From Paraburkholderia fynbosensis (GTDB taxonomy: Bacteria; Pseudomonadota; Gammaproteobacteria; Burkholderiales; Burkholderiaceae), in assembly GCF_902859935.1 (NCBI RefSeq), contig NZ_CADIKI010000029.1:19254-83253 (forward strand): 64,000 bases of DNA. Direction: 5' to 3'. The notes under the pieces were generated by a model, which did no database searches, was not told the DNA's origin, and was given only the letters and a program-made list of their open reading frames with translations. The position numbers and the translations under genes were made by a program. This document shows positions 45,521 to 54,834 of the stretch, in pieces; positions within the stretch are counted from its first letter, which is position 1, and every line of letters begins with the position of its first letter.

Positions 45521-46122
45521 GCGGCGTTTTCGGCCCGGTCATGGGCGCACGCGAGTGAACCGCATGGTCTCGCGGCGGGGCCGCTCTGCACTGTGCGCCG
45601 CGCATTGGCCGCTTTGCTATAGCGGCCTGAACGTGGCCCGCGGTCCCACTCACGCCGAGAGATCGCTTTTTTCCGGTGGGATGTCCGTTGGCTCCGCCCG
45701 GTTCAAGATCGGGACCGTCGTGGTCGTGTTCGGGGGTGTAGGTCTTCGCCTCGGCTTCGCGTAGCGTTTCATCCGGAGGCGCCGTTACCTCGCCGCGGTT
45801 ACCAGGTTTCCCGGTTTTCTGGGACTCGGCCAATTGGATAATCTCCCGGTTTCTTTCTGCGCACGTAGTTGCGCAAGACTTTTCTGCATGCACGAACGCT
45901 GGCTATCGCACGCCAGCGCGCGGGCGAAAGAGCCGCTCGCCGCCGCATGCCGCTGCGGCGAGCAGTGTCGACGCGTTAGCGCGCGCGTTGACGGTCGAAC
46001 GGGGGCCGCGCCTCAGACAATCGGCCGCTCACCGGAGCCAGGATCCGCACCTGTGACCGCGTCTGTATTGCGGTCCGATGCGGTACGCGAAGCCGTTGCG
46101 CTGCAGCACTTCGACGTCAGCA
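45521..46122. other. Region without a convincing gene
   Basis: About 600 bases. A minus-strand frame around 45600-45890 (TGKPGNRGEVTAPPDETL...) has a plausible disordered composition but lacks a ribosome site and a recognised family. Confidence 0.3.
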
Positions 46123-46507
46123 GCCGCGACACGAGGCCAGTCTATCTCCGCCATCCACCACGGGTTGCGGGGACTCGACGTGCTCCCATTCGGATCCTTC
46201 ATTCCACGGGCGCCGGGAGAGTCTTCGCCGGACGACACGTTGTAGTAAGTATTTGCAAATCGAGGATGCCTGGCAACTTACTTGGGGAGAAGTTTGGGTG
46301 GATCGTGTGTAGCGCATTTTCAAACGACTTCTGGCGCGCGATCTCGCGGGTCATCAGAAAGCGGAGCGCTTCGTTGATGCCTGGATCGCCCGTGATGTTG
46401 AGCAGTCGCACATACACTATCTTGGCGCGCGCTTCGGCGGCGATTTTCGAGCGCAGGTCCGTTGTCGGTTCGCTGATGGTGTCGCAGGCATAGCCGTTGC
46501 GGCTCAT
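46123..46507 (-). pseudogene. Manganese catalase C-terminal fragment
   Basis: Minus-strand reading gives TTDLRSKIAAEARAKIVYVR, LMTREIARQKSFENALHTI and FSPSKLPG, then, after a frameshift, RRPWNEGSEWEHVESPQP. These are C-terminal motifs of dimanganese catalases. The N-terminal half, which supplies several metal ligands, is missing. It is divergent from and adjacent to a ferritin-like gene, a pairing common for stress genes. Confidence 0.75.
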
Positions 46508-46539
46508 GGTGCTCTCGATCACTTTCACAGGAGTTTCAA

Positions 46540-47067
46540 ATGGCACAGCGCAAAACCGTCGAAGACTTGTTTGTACACCTGCTGTCCGACATTTACAGCG
46601 CGGAGAAGCAATTGACCAAAGCTCTGGCCAAGCTGTCGCGCGCCGCTTCCGATCCGCAACTGAGCGATGCATTCAAAACCCACCTCGAAGAAACGCAGGG
46701 ACAGGTAGAGCGGATCGACAGGGTGGTCGAAACGTCCGATATCCGTTTGAAGAGAATGAAATGTGTGGCGATGGAAGGGTTAATCGAAGAAGGTCAGGAA
46801 CTGATCGACGAAATCGAAAAGGGCCCCGTGCTTGACGCCGGTCTGGTCGCCGCGGCGCAGAAGGTCGAGCACTACGAGATTGCTGCCTACGGCAGTCTGT
46901 GCGCGCTCGGCAAGCAACTTGGCTTCGCAGAAGGAGTGAAGTTACTTAAAGAAACGCTTGAGGAAGAAAAAGCAACTGACCTGAAGCTGACGGAATTCGC
47001 CGAAAGGGCCGGGAATGAAAAAGCGATGCAGGAGAAGGGTACAAAGGAGAAGGCCGGGCGGACATAG
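46540..47067 (+). CDS. Ferritin-like DUF892 (YciF-type) protein
   Basis: A 175-residue four-helix protein of the YciE/YciF (DUF892) family: FVHLLSDIYSAEKQLTKALA opens the first helix, and KVEHYEIAAYGSLCALGKQLG and EEEKATDLKLTEFAE carry the Glu/His residues expected for a di-metal site. AGGAGTTTCAA precedes the ATG. The family is induced by stress. The C-terminus is Lys/Glu-rich. Confidence 0.92.
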   Translation: MAQRKTVEDLFVHLLSDIYSAEKQLTKALAKLSRAASDPQLSDAFKTHLEETQGQVERIDRVVETSDIRLKRMKCVAMEGLIEEGQELIDEIEKGPVLDAGLVAAAQKVEHYEIAAYGSLCALGKQLGFAEGVKLLKETLEEEKATDLKLTEFAERAGNEKAMQEKGTKEKAGRT

Positions 47068-47621
47068 TGCGGCTGAATCGTCGCCGGGGCGATGGCGGCA
47101 TGGCGGCACCGCTGTGACGCTTTCCCCCGATGGAGTAACTGCCAACGAAGGCCGACGGCGCACGTCGGGAGGCGCCTGCCCGAGGCTAGATCGCGGCGTT
47201 TTCCTTTCCACGGGCGTCGCTCTCACGTCGCGCGGCGGCGCCTCGGAGACGGCGCATGCCACCGGTGACGAAGGACTCGCAGGCGCGGTCTGACAGTTAT
47301 CATGTTCGACCCGCTTTACGAGCTTAGACTTTTGCGGTGCAGCACGAGCGAGGGAGTGCCCGGAAAGAACCCGGCTCAGCACAACGTGCGGCCCGGAAGT
47401 GCGCAATGCGGCGGGGCCACGTCGATAGGTCACTGGGCATGAGTGAAACAACGGCGGAACGGAAGCCCCGCGCCGGCATCGATGGGCCAAATGCCGCGCT
47501 CGCCTCCAATATGTTCGCCCGGACGTACGTCGGTCACACGGCGCTAGACGTAGCTGACGTCACGAAAGCGGAATGACGACTGCGGATTGCTGGCGAGCAC
47601 AAATGCGAAGGGGACCTCATC
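47068..47621. other. Intergenic region
   Basis: About 550 bases. A 45-residue frame at 47439-47576 (MSETTAERKPRAG...) lacks a good ribosome site and was not called. Confidence 0.3.
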
Positions 47622-47861
47622 ATGGAGTTCGAGCATCGACGCTGTATCGTTCATTTGACGGCTGGAATTGAGAACAACGCAATTGTCGGTCACGCACGAA
47701 TTGAACTTCCGCGTAGAGCGGTTAGCACGACCAGTGGCGAAGATGTGCATGACATGGAGTTTCACCGAGATTTCATCGACGAAAACGAGGCGATATGGTT
47801 TGCAAGGGAGGGGGCCATTGCCTGGATTGATGAGCATGTTGAGAGTGGAGATCCGGACTGA
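47622..47861 (+). CDS. Small conserved-looking protein, unknown
   Basis: A 79-residue acidic protein with several aromatic residues (HRDFIDENEAIWFAREGAIA, then WIDEHVE). AAGGGGA lies about 10 bp upstream. No family recognised; composition and start signal suggest a real gene. Confidence 0.5.
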   Translation: MEFEHRRCIVHLTAGIENNAIVGHARIELPRRAVSTTSGEDVHDMEFHRDFIDENEAIWFAREGAIAWIDEHVESGDPD

Positions 47862-48006
47862 CCAACGCCGTTCCTGTGGCGTGCCGCAACGCCTCAGAGA
47901 CCTGCCACCGCGAAGGTTGCGTGGAGCGCACCGGCCGCCGTCATATCGCGGCTGGAGCATCATCGTAAATTGGACTCGCGCGACATGGGCCAAAAGGAGT
48001 GAGCAG

Positions 48007-48291
48007 ATGGCACGGCCAAAACTGGTCTTCGCGAAGTCGTCGATTCGAGCCACTGTCGCGCCGTGTGTAAATGCGAGTGACTACCGGATTTACGCAACCT
48101 ATAGGCGAACCGGTAGCGGCGAATTTATGGGCGAACTGAAGGTGGTTAGGACACTGGACGGCCGGCTACTCTTTCCTTTTGACGGAGCGCCGCCGATAGG
48201 TCCGTTTCAGGTTCCGTCCGAAGCACGGGATGCGGCGAAGTCTAAAGGCGAAGAAATAGTCGCGGCGGATCTCGCCAACCCGGAACATTGA
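48007..48291 (+). CDS. DUF6723-like small protein
   Basis: A 94-residue protein starting MARPKLVFAKSS with AAAAGGAGTGAGCAG before the ATG. SDYRIYATYRRTGSGEFMG, LKVVRTLDGRLLFPFDGAP and ADLANPE match a small burkholderial family that I recall as DUF6723. Function unknown. Confidence 0.65.
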   Translation: MARPKLVFAKSSIRATVAPCVNASDYRIYATYRRTGSGEFMGELKVVRTLDGRLLFPFDGAPPIGPFQVPSEARDAAKSKGEEIVAADLANPEH

Positions 48292-48590
48292 CGCGGGAGC
48301 GAATGCGCCGGCGAGACAGTGACCGTGATGGTCCATCAGTTCGGGTGGAACTGCGCTTGCGCACCGACTGTGCTATCCGTGAACGAACGGGGCTCTCAAT
48401 GATCCTCAGCAATGTTTCCGATCTGAGTGGGCCGCCCGGAATCGCCCCGGCAAGACCGTTGACGCAAATCGATGGCCCGATAAACCCATTAATAATGGAT
48501 TGTCGAACTCAATGGAGGATGTGGGCGATGTCGACCGACCGGATGCACGCGGCCAAGGTAAGGCCTCAGCCCCTGACCGCCAAATGCTTT

Positions 48591-48625
48591 CATTGACGAG
48601 CGTTGCGGCGCAACGCTCGTCAATG
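48591..48625. repeat. Perfect 16-bp inverted repeat with 3-nt loop
   Basis: CATTGACGAGCGTTGC (48591-48606), GGC, GCAACGCTCGTCAATG (48610-48625). All 16 pairs match. No T-run follows, so it is not a classical terminator. Confidence 0.9.
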
Positions 48626-49751
48626 CCGTCACCTGAGAAGGATACAAGGCGACAAGGTCCAGTTCGAACGGTGGTCTAAGTTGCATATTCATTGATGTAC
48701 AGAAAGCGCTGAAAGCGCCGGGCGCCGGCGAGTCACGCAAATCCGGTGCGCTGGAGCCGCCGACGCACGCACCGGTCCCGAAGCTCAAGGTTCGGTCTGG
48801 CACTCGGCAGGATAGGGTTTCGCCGTCATCCATTCGGTGCGCGGCAGCGATGAACGACGTGTAGGTCGCCACCGTCGTTTCTTCGCACAGAGCCACTCAT
48901 TGCGGCTTGGGCGTCGCGCGGTTTTTCTTCGTGATGCCAACTGTCGTCTGGACGAGTGCCGCGACTGCCATTAGAGTCTCATGACCCATTCGAAGAGGGT
49001 CCGGGGAACATCTCATATTACGTTTTCACTACCGATCATCGCAGGAAGCGGATCGCGCAATAGCCCGCGCAAGCCCCAAGACTGGGTGGCCCTGGAAGCA
49101 GGGCGGCATGATTCTTACACGTAGCGTTGCAGTTTTTTCACGCTGCAGTTCGCAGTCGTGCAGCGGATTTTATAGCCGATGCGAACAAACGTCGAAGCGT
49201 CGAGGCGTAAAGGGCATTTAAAAAACTGACCCTCTCCTGAAATTTCCCAGCGTCGGCAGTGGCGTTCCCACATGCCTCGATTCCGCGCGATCGACGTTCC
49301 AGCTTGCAATGGAACGCGTGTGGCTTTTCGATTAGCGCCGCTCGACGTGCTCCGCATCGCGCCTGCTCGCCTACGCCCCACGGTGGTCCGATCGCAGATC
49401 GCGACATGCACGCGCAAACCGGTCGCCTGGAGGAGCGGGCATCGTCAACAAGCAGTGTCGCGGCGAGCGGACCTGAAGTGGCTGCGCCGGCAACTGCGGT
49501 GAGCGACCGTCCAGTCGGGCCGAGCCAGTAAGGCGTACATCTCTCGGCAAGACGCCAGCCGCAACGTGGCCCGTGGACTGGATGTGGTGCGGGCATACGC
49601 GGTAGATCGATGTAGACGGGGCGCCTTGTGGCATCGATACCGCCTGCCCGGACGGTTCAGCGCGAGGCATCGACCCGCGGGCGTGGCTGTTCGGGAATGG
49701 TCATTGCACACCTCGAAGTGACGTTTCAACCGCTACTAGCGAGGTGCGACC
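48626..49751. other. Long region without a recognised gene
   Basis: About 1.1 kb. Open frames on both strands are short or overlapping with shuffled codon use, and none gives a recognisable family. It also includes a 30-codon minus-strand frame near 48900-48990 that was not called. Confidence 0.3.
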
Positions 49752-49940
49752 ATGCAGACCGATCCCACCGTCGATCCCGTTGCCGATCCGGCGAACGAGC
49801 CATTAGACGAGCCCGATACGCAGCCTCGTCCGCTGCCGGGTAGTCCACCGGATTATGGTCCGCTCGCTCCGGGCTCCTCGCCCGAGGACGAGGAGCAGCT
49901 CGGTGAATCTGAGGCAACGCGGCCCGAGCAACAGAAGTAA
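49752..49940 (+). CDS. Small acidic, disordered protein
   Basis: A 62-residue Pro/Asp/Glu-rich protein (DPTVDPVADPANEPLDEPD...). GCGAGG lies about 8 bp before the ATG. No fold or family recognised. Confidence 0.4.
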   Translation: MQTDPTVDPVADPANEPLDEPDTQPRPLPGSPPDYGPLAPGSSPEDEEQLGESEATRPEQQK

Positions 49941-49991
49941 TCGAGAAGGCGAACCTGTTACGGGTAAGGACATATATGTGTCCGGGCTCGC

Positions 49992-50582
49992 TCAATAAAC
50001 AGCCTGCCGGCGTCTGCGTGACTGCGGCAGGCAATGCGTGATACCGAACAACAGTATCGAGCCGACCAGAAAAGTGGCGACTGGAAACGTGCCCGCTGTG
50101 TTCACGGCAATTTCGCCCGGCCGTTCGCCTAGCAATTGAAGGCGGCGGCGCGTCATGCGCGCGCCCAAAGAGCGGAGATCGCTTTTGAGAGCACGCTCGG
50201 CGGCTGGCAGCAGCACCGTTTCTTCGTCTGCCACGTGATGCATGACCTCCCGCATCAGTTGCTGGAAGAGCCCGTCATAAGCGGCATTCTCGGGCCCGAT
50301 CGTGCGCAGCTTGTCGATCGTCGCCCGCATTTCATCGTGCTCTGGCCGGCTTTTATTGAGCGTAGCGTCGTCGGTCAGTACTGAACCCAACGCGGGGTAG
50401 AAGATCTCCTCCTCCAGTCGCGCGTGGATTTCAAGGGCTATGCAAGTCGAATTGACGATCGCGCGCTTACGCCACCACGGACTATCGACGTTATAGCGAT
50501 GAAACGCCGCGAGCGCATGCATGTGGTCCAGCCGGATCATCGAAGTGATCGTCGGGGAGATCGAGGAAGTGTTGTCAGGCAT
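49992..50582 (-). CDS. Hemerythrin domain-containing protein
   Basis: A 196-residue protein with a hemerythrin-type four-helix bundle: RLDHMHALAAFHRYN, EIHARLEEEIFYP, RPEHDEM and HHVADEE supply the His/Glu/Asp iron ligands. A C-terminal hydrophobic stretch (FPVATFLVGSILLFGITHC) may anchor it in the membrane, unusual for short hemerythrins. ATG 50582 is chosen because GGAG lies 7 bp upstream; a second ATG two codons earlier is too close to that site. Such proteins sense or bind O2 or NO. Confidence 0.85.
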   Translation of the reverse strand: MPDNTSSISPTITSMIRLDHMHALAAFHRYNVDSPWWRKRAIVNSTCIALEIHARLEEEIFYPALGSVLTDDATLNKSRPEHDEMRATIDKLRTIGPENAAYDGLFQQLMREVMHHVADEETVLLPAAERALKSDLRSLGARMTRRRLQLLGERPGEIAVNTAGTFPVATFLVGSILLFGITHCLPQSRRRRQAVY

Positions 50583-51113
50583 TACCATTCTCCGATTGGC
50601 CCGCGCAGTCACGAGGCCGGAAGTTGCGGGCGTCACGGCCTCGCCGAATGAATTTCCAGGCGGCCGCTCGTGCTGTAGCCAGATGTCGGATTTCTCCAGG
50701 AGCGCGTCGCTGCCGCGGGTTTCTCGCGGCCGCGATTTGGAATTAAAGACCCAGTCGAGCAACCCATCGTATGCTCCTTCGCGACTTGGCAGGCAGCCAA
50801 AGTTGAGCAAAGCGCGGGCCTGGCCAGACGACGAACCGCTATTCCGATCGCTAGGTTGGTGACGCCAGCTCGATGCGGCGCACTGACTTTCGCATCAGAG
50901 ATTTGCTTGTGATCCCTGCATGTAACCGGAGCCGTTATTCCGAAAGGGTGCGATGGCACTGTGCCACGGGTGCAATCGTCGCAGCAATCGATGCGACGAA
51001 CTGGAAAAGATCCGGCACTGGCCTGCTCGGCATGAGCGTCGCTGCGGGAGATGCAACGCGAATCCGTGGATGTCGCGCGGCACTGCCTACCCAATTAAAT
51101 GGCCAGTGGGGAA
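50583..51113. other. Intergenic region
   Basis: About 530 bases between the hemerythrin and DUF4142 genes, divergent. Nothing recognised. Confidence 0.3.
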
Positions 51114-51653
51114 ATGCGAAAGATCCCCGTAATTGCGCTCGTGTGCACCTGCTTTGCCCTGGTTCCGATCGCAGGGAGCGCCCAAACGCAGGCCGCATCC
51201 ACCACGGCCGCCAATCCACTGCCGCAGGTGGACAAAGACTTCGTCCAGGCCGCCAGCATGTCTTCGTCGACCGAGATCGACGCGGCCAAGCTCGCGACCA
51301 ACAACTCCAGCGACAAGGACGTGAAATCATTCGCCCACCACATGATGTTGGACCACACCAAGCTGACGGCGCAGCTGAAAATGGCAGCGCCGCACGGCGT
51401 CGAAGTGCTCAAGGACATTCGGATCCCGAAGTGCTGGATGCGCTGAAGCCGCTCAAAGGCAAGAAGTTCGATCAGGCATGCATCAAGAAGGTCGGGCTAG
51501 AAGGGCATAAGAAGACGATTGCAGCTTTCGAAAATGAGATCGCCGACGGGCGAACGCCGATCTGAAGAAGGCGGCGCAGAAGGGGCTGCCTACTATTCAG
51601 GAGCATTACAAGCGGGCGCAGGATCTTGCCTCAAAAAGGGTGTCGCGGAGTAG
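51114..51653 (+). pseudogene. DUF4142 exported protein with three frameshifts
   Basis: The signal peptide and first half (MRKIPVIALVCTCFALVPIA, later VDKDFVQAASMSSSTEI and HHMMLDHTKLTAQLK) are in one frame; DPEVLDALKPLKGKKFDQAC to KKTIAAFENEIADG in the second; NADLKKAAQKGLPTIQEHYK in the third. Adding single bases at about 51414 (C), 51553 (G) and 51636 (A) restores one reading frame ending KKGVAE at 51653. All three sites are short runs of one base. DUF4142 proteins are ferritin-like exported proteins. Confidence 0.8.
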
Positions 51654-52023
51654 CGGTGACAGGAGGGCGGCCGTGTCGATTGTGAGCGATGCGCTCGTGC
51701 TGTGGAACGCCTTCGAGGCCGCACATTACAAGGCGACGCGGCGTTGTCAGGTTGCCGTGGCGGTCGCGTAAGACGCTAGCCGTCAACCCGGATCAGCGCG
51801 CCATCGCTGCGCGGATGATGTTCACCGACGGCCACTACGACCCGTTCCGCCCCAATCGCTGCGAATTCTTTGAATGACGTTGGAATCAACTGAACCGCCG
51901 CCCGTCTCCGACGCGTTCCCTTGTGTATTCATCTAGACGACTTGCTAGCGTCACTGCGCCGTCATGTTGCATTCTTAGAATCCATACGACGCTGCAGTTC
52001 TCGCGCGTCATAGTGAGGACATC
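51654..52023. other. Intergenic region upstream of phnC
   Basis: About 370 bases. It contains the motif at 51932-51940. A 62-residue frame ending at 51877 was not identified. Confidence 0.4.
51932..51940. promoter_or_regulatory. Candidate PhnF site upstream of phnC
   Basis: TCTAGACGA, 84 bp before the phnC ATG, is identical to 56982-56990 in the phnF/phnG intergenic region. The first base of the full HutC-type octamer differs (A instead of G). Confidence 0.5.
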
Positions 52024-52935
52024 ATGGATGCAATCCACATCGAACGTCTATGCAAGACGTTCAACAATGGTCGAAAGGCGCTCGACTCCGTCGACCTCAA
52101 TGTAGGCGAGGGCGAAATGGTCGCACTGATCGGCGCATCCGGTTCGGGCAAGTCCACGCTACTGCGGCACATTGCTGGATTCACCGCGTCGGACCCGGCG
52201 CCTTCGCATGTGACGCTGCTTGGGAGGCCCATTCAGCAGAATGGCAAGGTGGCACGCGAAGTCCGCAGCATTCGTCGCGACGTCGCATTTGTATTCCAGC
52301 AATTCAATCTAGTTGGGCGTCTCACGGTCCGTACAAATGTGTTGATCGGCGCGTTGTCGCGTGTGCCATTGTGGCGGCGCTTGATCGGCCGGTTTCCACG
52401 CGCCGAACAGGAACTTGCGGCGGCCTCGCTCTCGGCCATGGGTATTGCCGACCATATCAATGAGCGCGCCAGCACGCTATCGGGCGGCCAGCAGCAGCGC
52501 GCTGCGCTTGCTCGGGCGCTGGTCCAGCGGGCACGCATTGTCCTCGCCGATGAACCGATCGCATCGCTTGATCCCGAATCTTCACGGCGCGTGATGGGAC
52601 TGCTCCAGTCGCTGAATGAAGATCACGGCCTGACGGTGGTCGTGTCGCTCCATCAGATCGACATTGCGATGAAGTACTGTGCTAGAACGGTCGCGCTGCG
52701 TAACGGTTGCGTAGTGTACGACGGCCCTTCCGCGAGCCTGACACCGGCGTTGTTGCGCGAGCTCTATGGTGCGGCGGCCGAAGAATTACTGACCGATACC
52801 ACTATCGACAGCGATACCGATGCCGACACAGGCCCGGCCCAGCACACCCGGGTTCGCCAGGTCGAACGTGCGGCAGCGCACGTCGAAGCCGCATCGACTC
52901 GAGCAGCGGCATTCGCGTCGGTCGCAAGCTCGTGA
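52024..52935 (+). CDS. phnC: Phosphonate ABC transporter ATP-binding protein PhnC
   Basis: A 303-residue ATPase. Walker A GASGSGKST, FVFQQFNLVGRL, signature LSGGQQQR and Walker B RIVLADEPIASLDP are intact and match PhnC. GAGGACATC precedes the ATG. The last 45 or so residues after LLRELYG form a Thr/Asp/Ala-rich extension not usual for PhnC (typically 250-270 residues). It powers phosphonate or phosphite import with PhnD and PhnE encoded directly downstream. Confidence 0.95.
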   Translation: MDAIHIERLCKTFNNGRKALDSVDLNVGEGEMVALIGASGSGKSTLLRHIAGFTASDPAPSHVTLLGRPIQQNGKVAREVRSIRRDVAFVFQQFNLVGRLTVRTNVLIGALSRVPLWRRLIGRFPRAEQELAAASLSAMGIADHINERASTLSGGQQQRAALARALVQRARIVLADEPIASLDPESSRRVMGLLQSLNEDHGLTVVVSLHQIDIAMKYCARTVALRNGCVVYDGPSASLTPALLRELYGAAAEELLTDTTIDSDTDADTGPAQHTRVRQVERAAAHVEAASTRAAAFASVASS

Positions 52936-52976
52936 TCAGACAACGTTTTGTTTTCTTCTAAACCTGGACCCACTCG

Positions 52977-53948
52977 ATGAAATCAGCCCGTTTCCTTCTG
53001 GCCGCCGCGGTGTGCGCTGCGTGTCTCGTATCGCAGGCAGCGCTTGCCGAAACGATCAACTTCGGCATTATCTCGACCGATAATTCCGCCGCGCTCAAAC
53101 AGCGCTGGCAACCGCTGATCGACGACCTCAACAAGCAGACCGGCCTCGAGGTGAAGCCGTTCTTCGCGACGGACTATGCCGGCATTATCGAAGGCATGCG
53201 TTTCAATAAGGTTCAGATCGGCTACTTCGGTAATGCATCGGCCATTGAAGCAGTGGATCGTGGTAACGGCGAAGTGTTTGCGAAAGTGAAGTACAAAAGC
53301 GGTGAGGCGGGGTACTACTCGCTGCTGATCACGAACGTGAACAGCAAGTGGAAAACCGTTGATCAGGTACTGAAAAATACCCACGACATCAACCTCGGTT
53401 TCGGCGATCCGAACTCGACCTCCGGCACGCTCGTACCGTCGTATTACCTGTTCGCCAAAAACGGTATCTCGGTGCGCAACGACTTCAAGAGCGTGCTGCC
53501 GTCGAGCCATGAAGCGAACATGCTGGCCGTCGTGAACAATCGCGTCGATGTTGCGACCAACAACACCGACATGGTGGAAACATTGCGGCAACAGCATCCC
53601 GAGTTGCTGCAGCGCGTGCGCATATTGTGGAAGTCGCCGCTGATTGCGTCGGATCCGATGGTATGGCGCCGTGACTTGCCGCAAGCCACGAAGGACAAGC
53701 TGCGCAATTTCTTCGATCATTACGCGCAGACCGACCCGCGCGAGAAAGCGATCATGGAAGGCATCACGGGCTTGTCGGGCTTCACCGATTCCACCGACGC
53801 GCAGCTGATTCCTATCCGTCAAATGGCCCTGTTCCAGAAGAAGGAGCAGATTCAGAATGACGCCCATCTGTCCGACGAAGACAGGAAAGCGCAGATCGCC
53901 GCGCTCGACCAGAAACTGGCGCAACTGGATAAGGTGGCGGCAAAGTGA
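52977..53948 (+). CDS. phnD: Phosphonate ABC transporter binding protein PhnD
   Basis: A 323-residue periplasmic protein with signal peptide (AAAVCAACLVSQAALA, cut near residue 24) followed by ETINFGIISTDNSAALKQRW. YFGNASAIEAVDR and DPNSTSGTLVPSYY are PhnD ligand-site segments. It starts 41 bp after phnC and overlaps phnE as GTGA. A Lys/Gln-rich helix closes the protein. Confidence 0.95.
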   Translation: MKSARFLLAAAVCAACLVSQAALAETINFGIISTDNSAALKQRWQPLIDDLNKQTGLEVKPFFATDYAGIIEGMRFNKVQIGYFGNASAIEAVDRGNGEVFAKVKYKSGEAGYYSLLITNVNSKWKTVDQVLKNTHDINLGFGDPNSTSGTLVPSYYLFAKNGISVRNDFKSVLPSSHEANMLAVVNNRVDVATNNTDMVETLRQQHPELLQRVRILWKSPLIASDPMVWRRDLPQATKDKLRNFFDHYAQTDPREKAIMEGITGLSGFTDSTDAQLIPIRQMALFQKKEQIQNDAHLSDEDRKAQIAALDQKLAQLDKVAAK

Positions 53949-54778
53949 AGCACACCGTCGACGCTTATTCGTTCGACGGCGCCGGGGCGCGCCCGCAAGC
54001 CATCAAGCCCGGGCCACATGTACCGAAACGCAGCTGGTTGTCGATGCTCGGCTGGACCGCGATCCTGGCCGTCCTCGGGCTGTCGTGGCACAGCGCCGAC
54101 ATGCGTCCGCTCGACCTGTTCGCCGATCCCGGCAACATGGTGCAGTTCGGCAAGGACTTTTTCCCGCCGGATTTTCACGACTGGCGTACCTACGTTCACG
54201 AGATGATCGTGACGCTTGCGGTAGCGGTGTGGGGCACGGCGTTGTCGCTGGTTTTCGCGGTGCCGTGCGGGTTGCTATCGGCTTATAACATTGCGCCGGT
54301 GTGGGTCGTCCAGCCCGTGCGACGCTTGATGGACGCCTGCCGCGCGATCAACGAGATGGTCTTCGCGATGCTGTTTATCGTGGCGGTCGGGCTCGGCCCA
54401 TTCGCGGGCGTGCTCGCGCTTTGGGTGCATACCACGGGTGTGCTTGCCAAGCTCTTTGCGGAAGCCGTTGAAGCAATCGACGCGCGTCCCGCCGAGGGCG
54501 TGCGCGCCACCGGAGCAAGCAGTCTGGACGAGGTGCTTTACGGCGTGCTGCCGCAGGTTTTGCCGTTATGGATATCGTTCGCGTTGTACCGGTTCGAATC
54601 GAACGTGCGCTCGGCGATGGTCGTTGGCATGGTGGGCGCCGGAGGTATTGGTGTGGTGCTGTACGAGGCAATTCGCTCGTTCAACTATGCACAGACCGCA
54701 GCCGTATTGCTCATGGTCATCGTGATCGTGAGTCTGATCGATCTTGGCTCGGCGTGGCTGCGGGAGCGCGTAATCTGA
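53945..54778 (+). CDS. phnE: Phosphonate ABC transporter permease PhnE
   Basis: A 277-residue inner-membrane permease with about six helices; GTG start at 53945 overlaps phnD. The docking loop contains PAEGVRATGASSLDEVLYGVLP. It is a single full-length gene. A bidirectional terminator follows. Confidence 0.94.
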   Translation: MKHTVDAYSFDGAGARPQAIKPGPHVPKRSWLSMLGWTAILAVLGLSWHSADMRPLDLFADPGNMVQFGKDFFPPDFHDWRTYVHEMIVTLAVAVWGTALSLVFAVPCGLLSAYNIAPVWVVQPVRRLMDACRAINEMVFAMLFIVAVGLGPFAGVLALWVHTTGVLAKLFAEAVEAIDARPAEGVRATGASSLDEVLYGVLPQVLPLWISFALYRFESNVRSAMVVGMVGAGGIGVVLYEAIRSFNYAQTAAVLLMVIVIVSLIDLGSAWLRERVI

Positions 54779-54796
54779 GGTTCCTGGTTAGGAAAG

Positions 54797-54834
54797 TATC
54801 GGCCGGTGCCAACCTGGAACCGGCCGATATTTTT
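54797..54834. terminator. Bidirectional terminator phnE/phnN
   Basis: TATCGGCCGGT (54797-54807) pairs perfectly with ACCGGCCGATA (54819-54829), followed by a T-run on the plus strand. It separates the convergent phnE and phnN genes. Confidence 0.85.

Noticed and set aside
45834..46493. 219-codon plus-strand gene
   Set aside because: It overlaps the recognisable manganese catalase remnant on the other strand and shows no family features of its own.
48591..48625. Rho-independent terminator
   Set aside because: The stem is perfect but no T-run follows on either strand; listed as an inverted repeat instead.
50590..50810. N-terminal extension of the hemerythrin protein
   Set aside because: The 76 extra residues are not family-like, and a ribosome site directly precedes ATG 50582.
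51932..52020. Pho box upstream of phnC
   Set aside because: GTCAT-like half sites occur but not as an 11-bp spaced direct repeat, so a PhoB site is not claimed.
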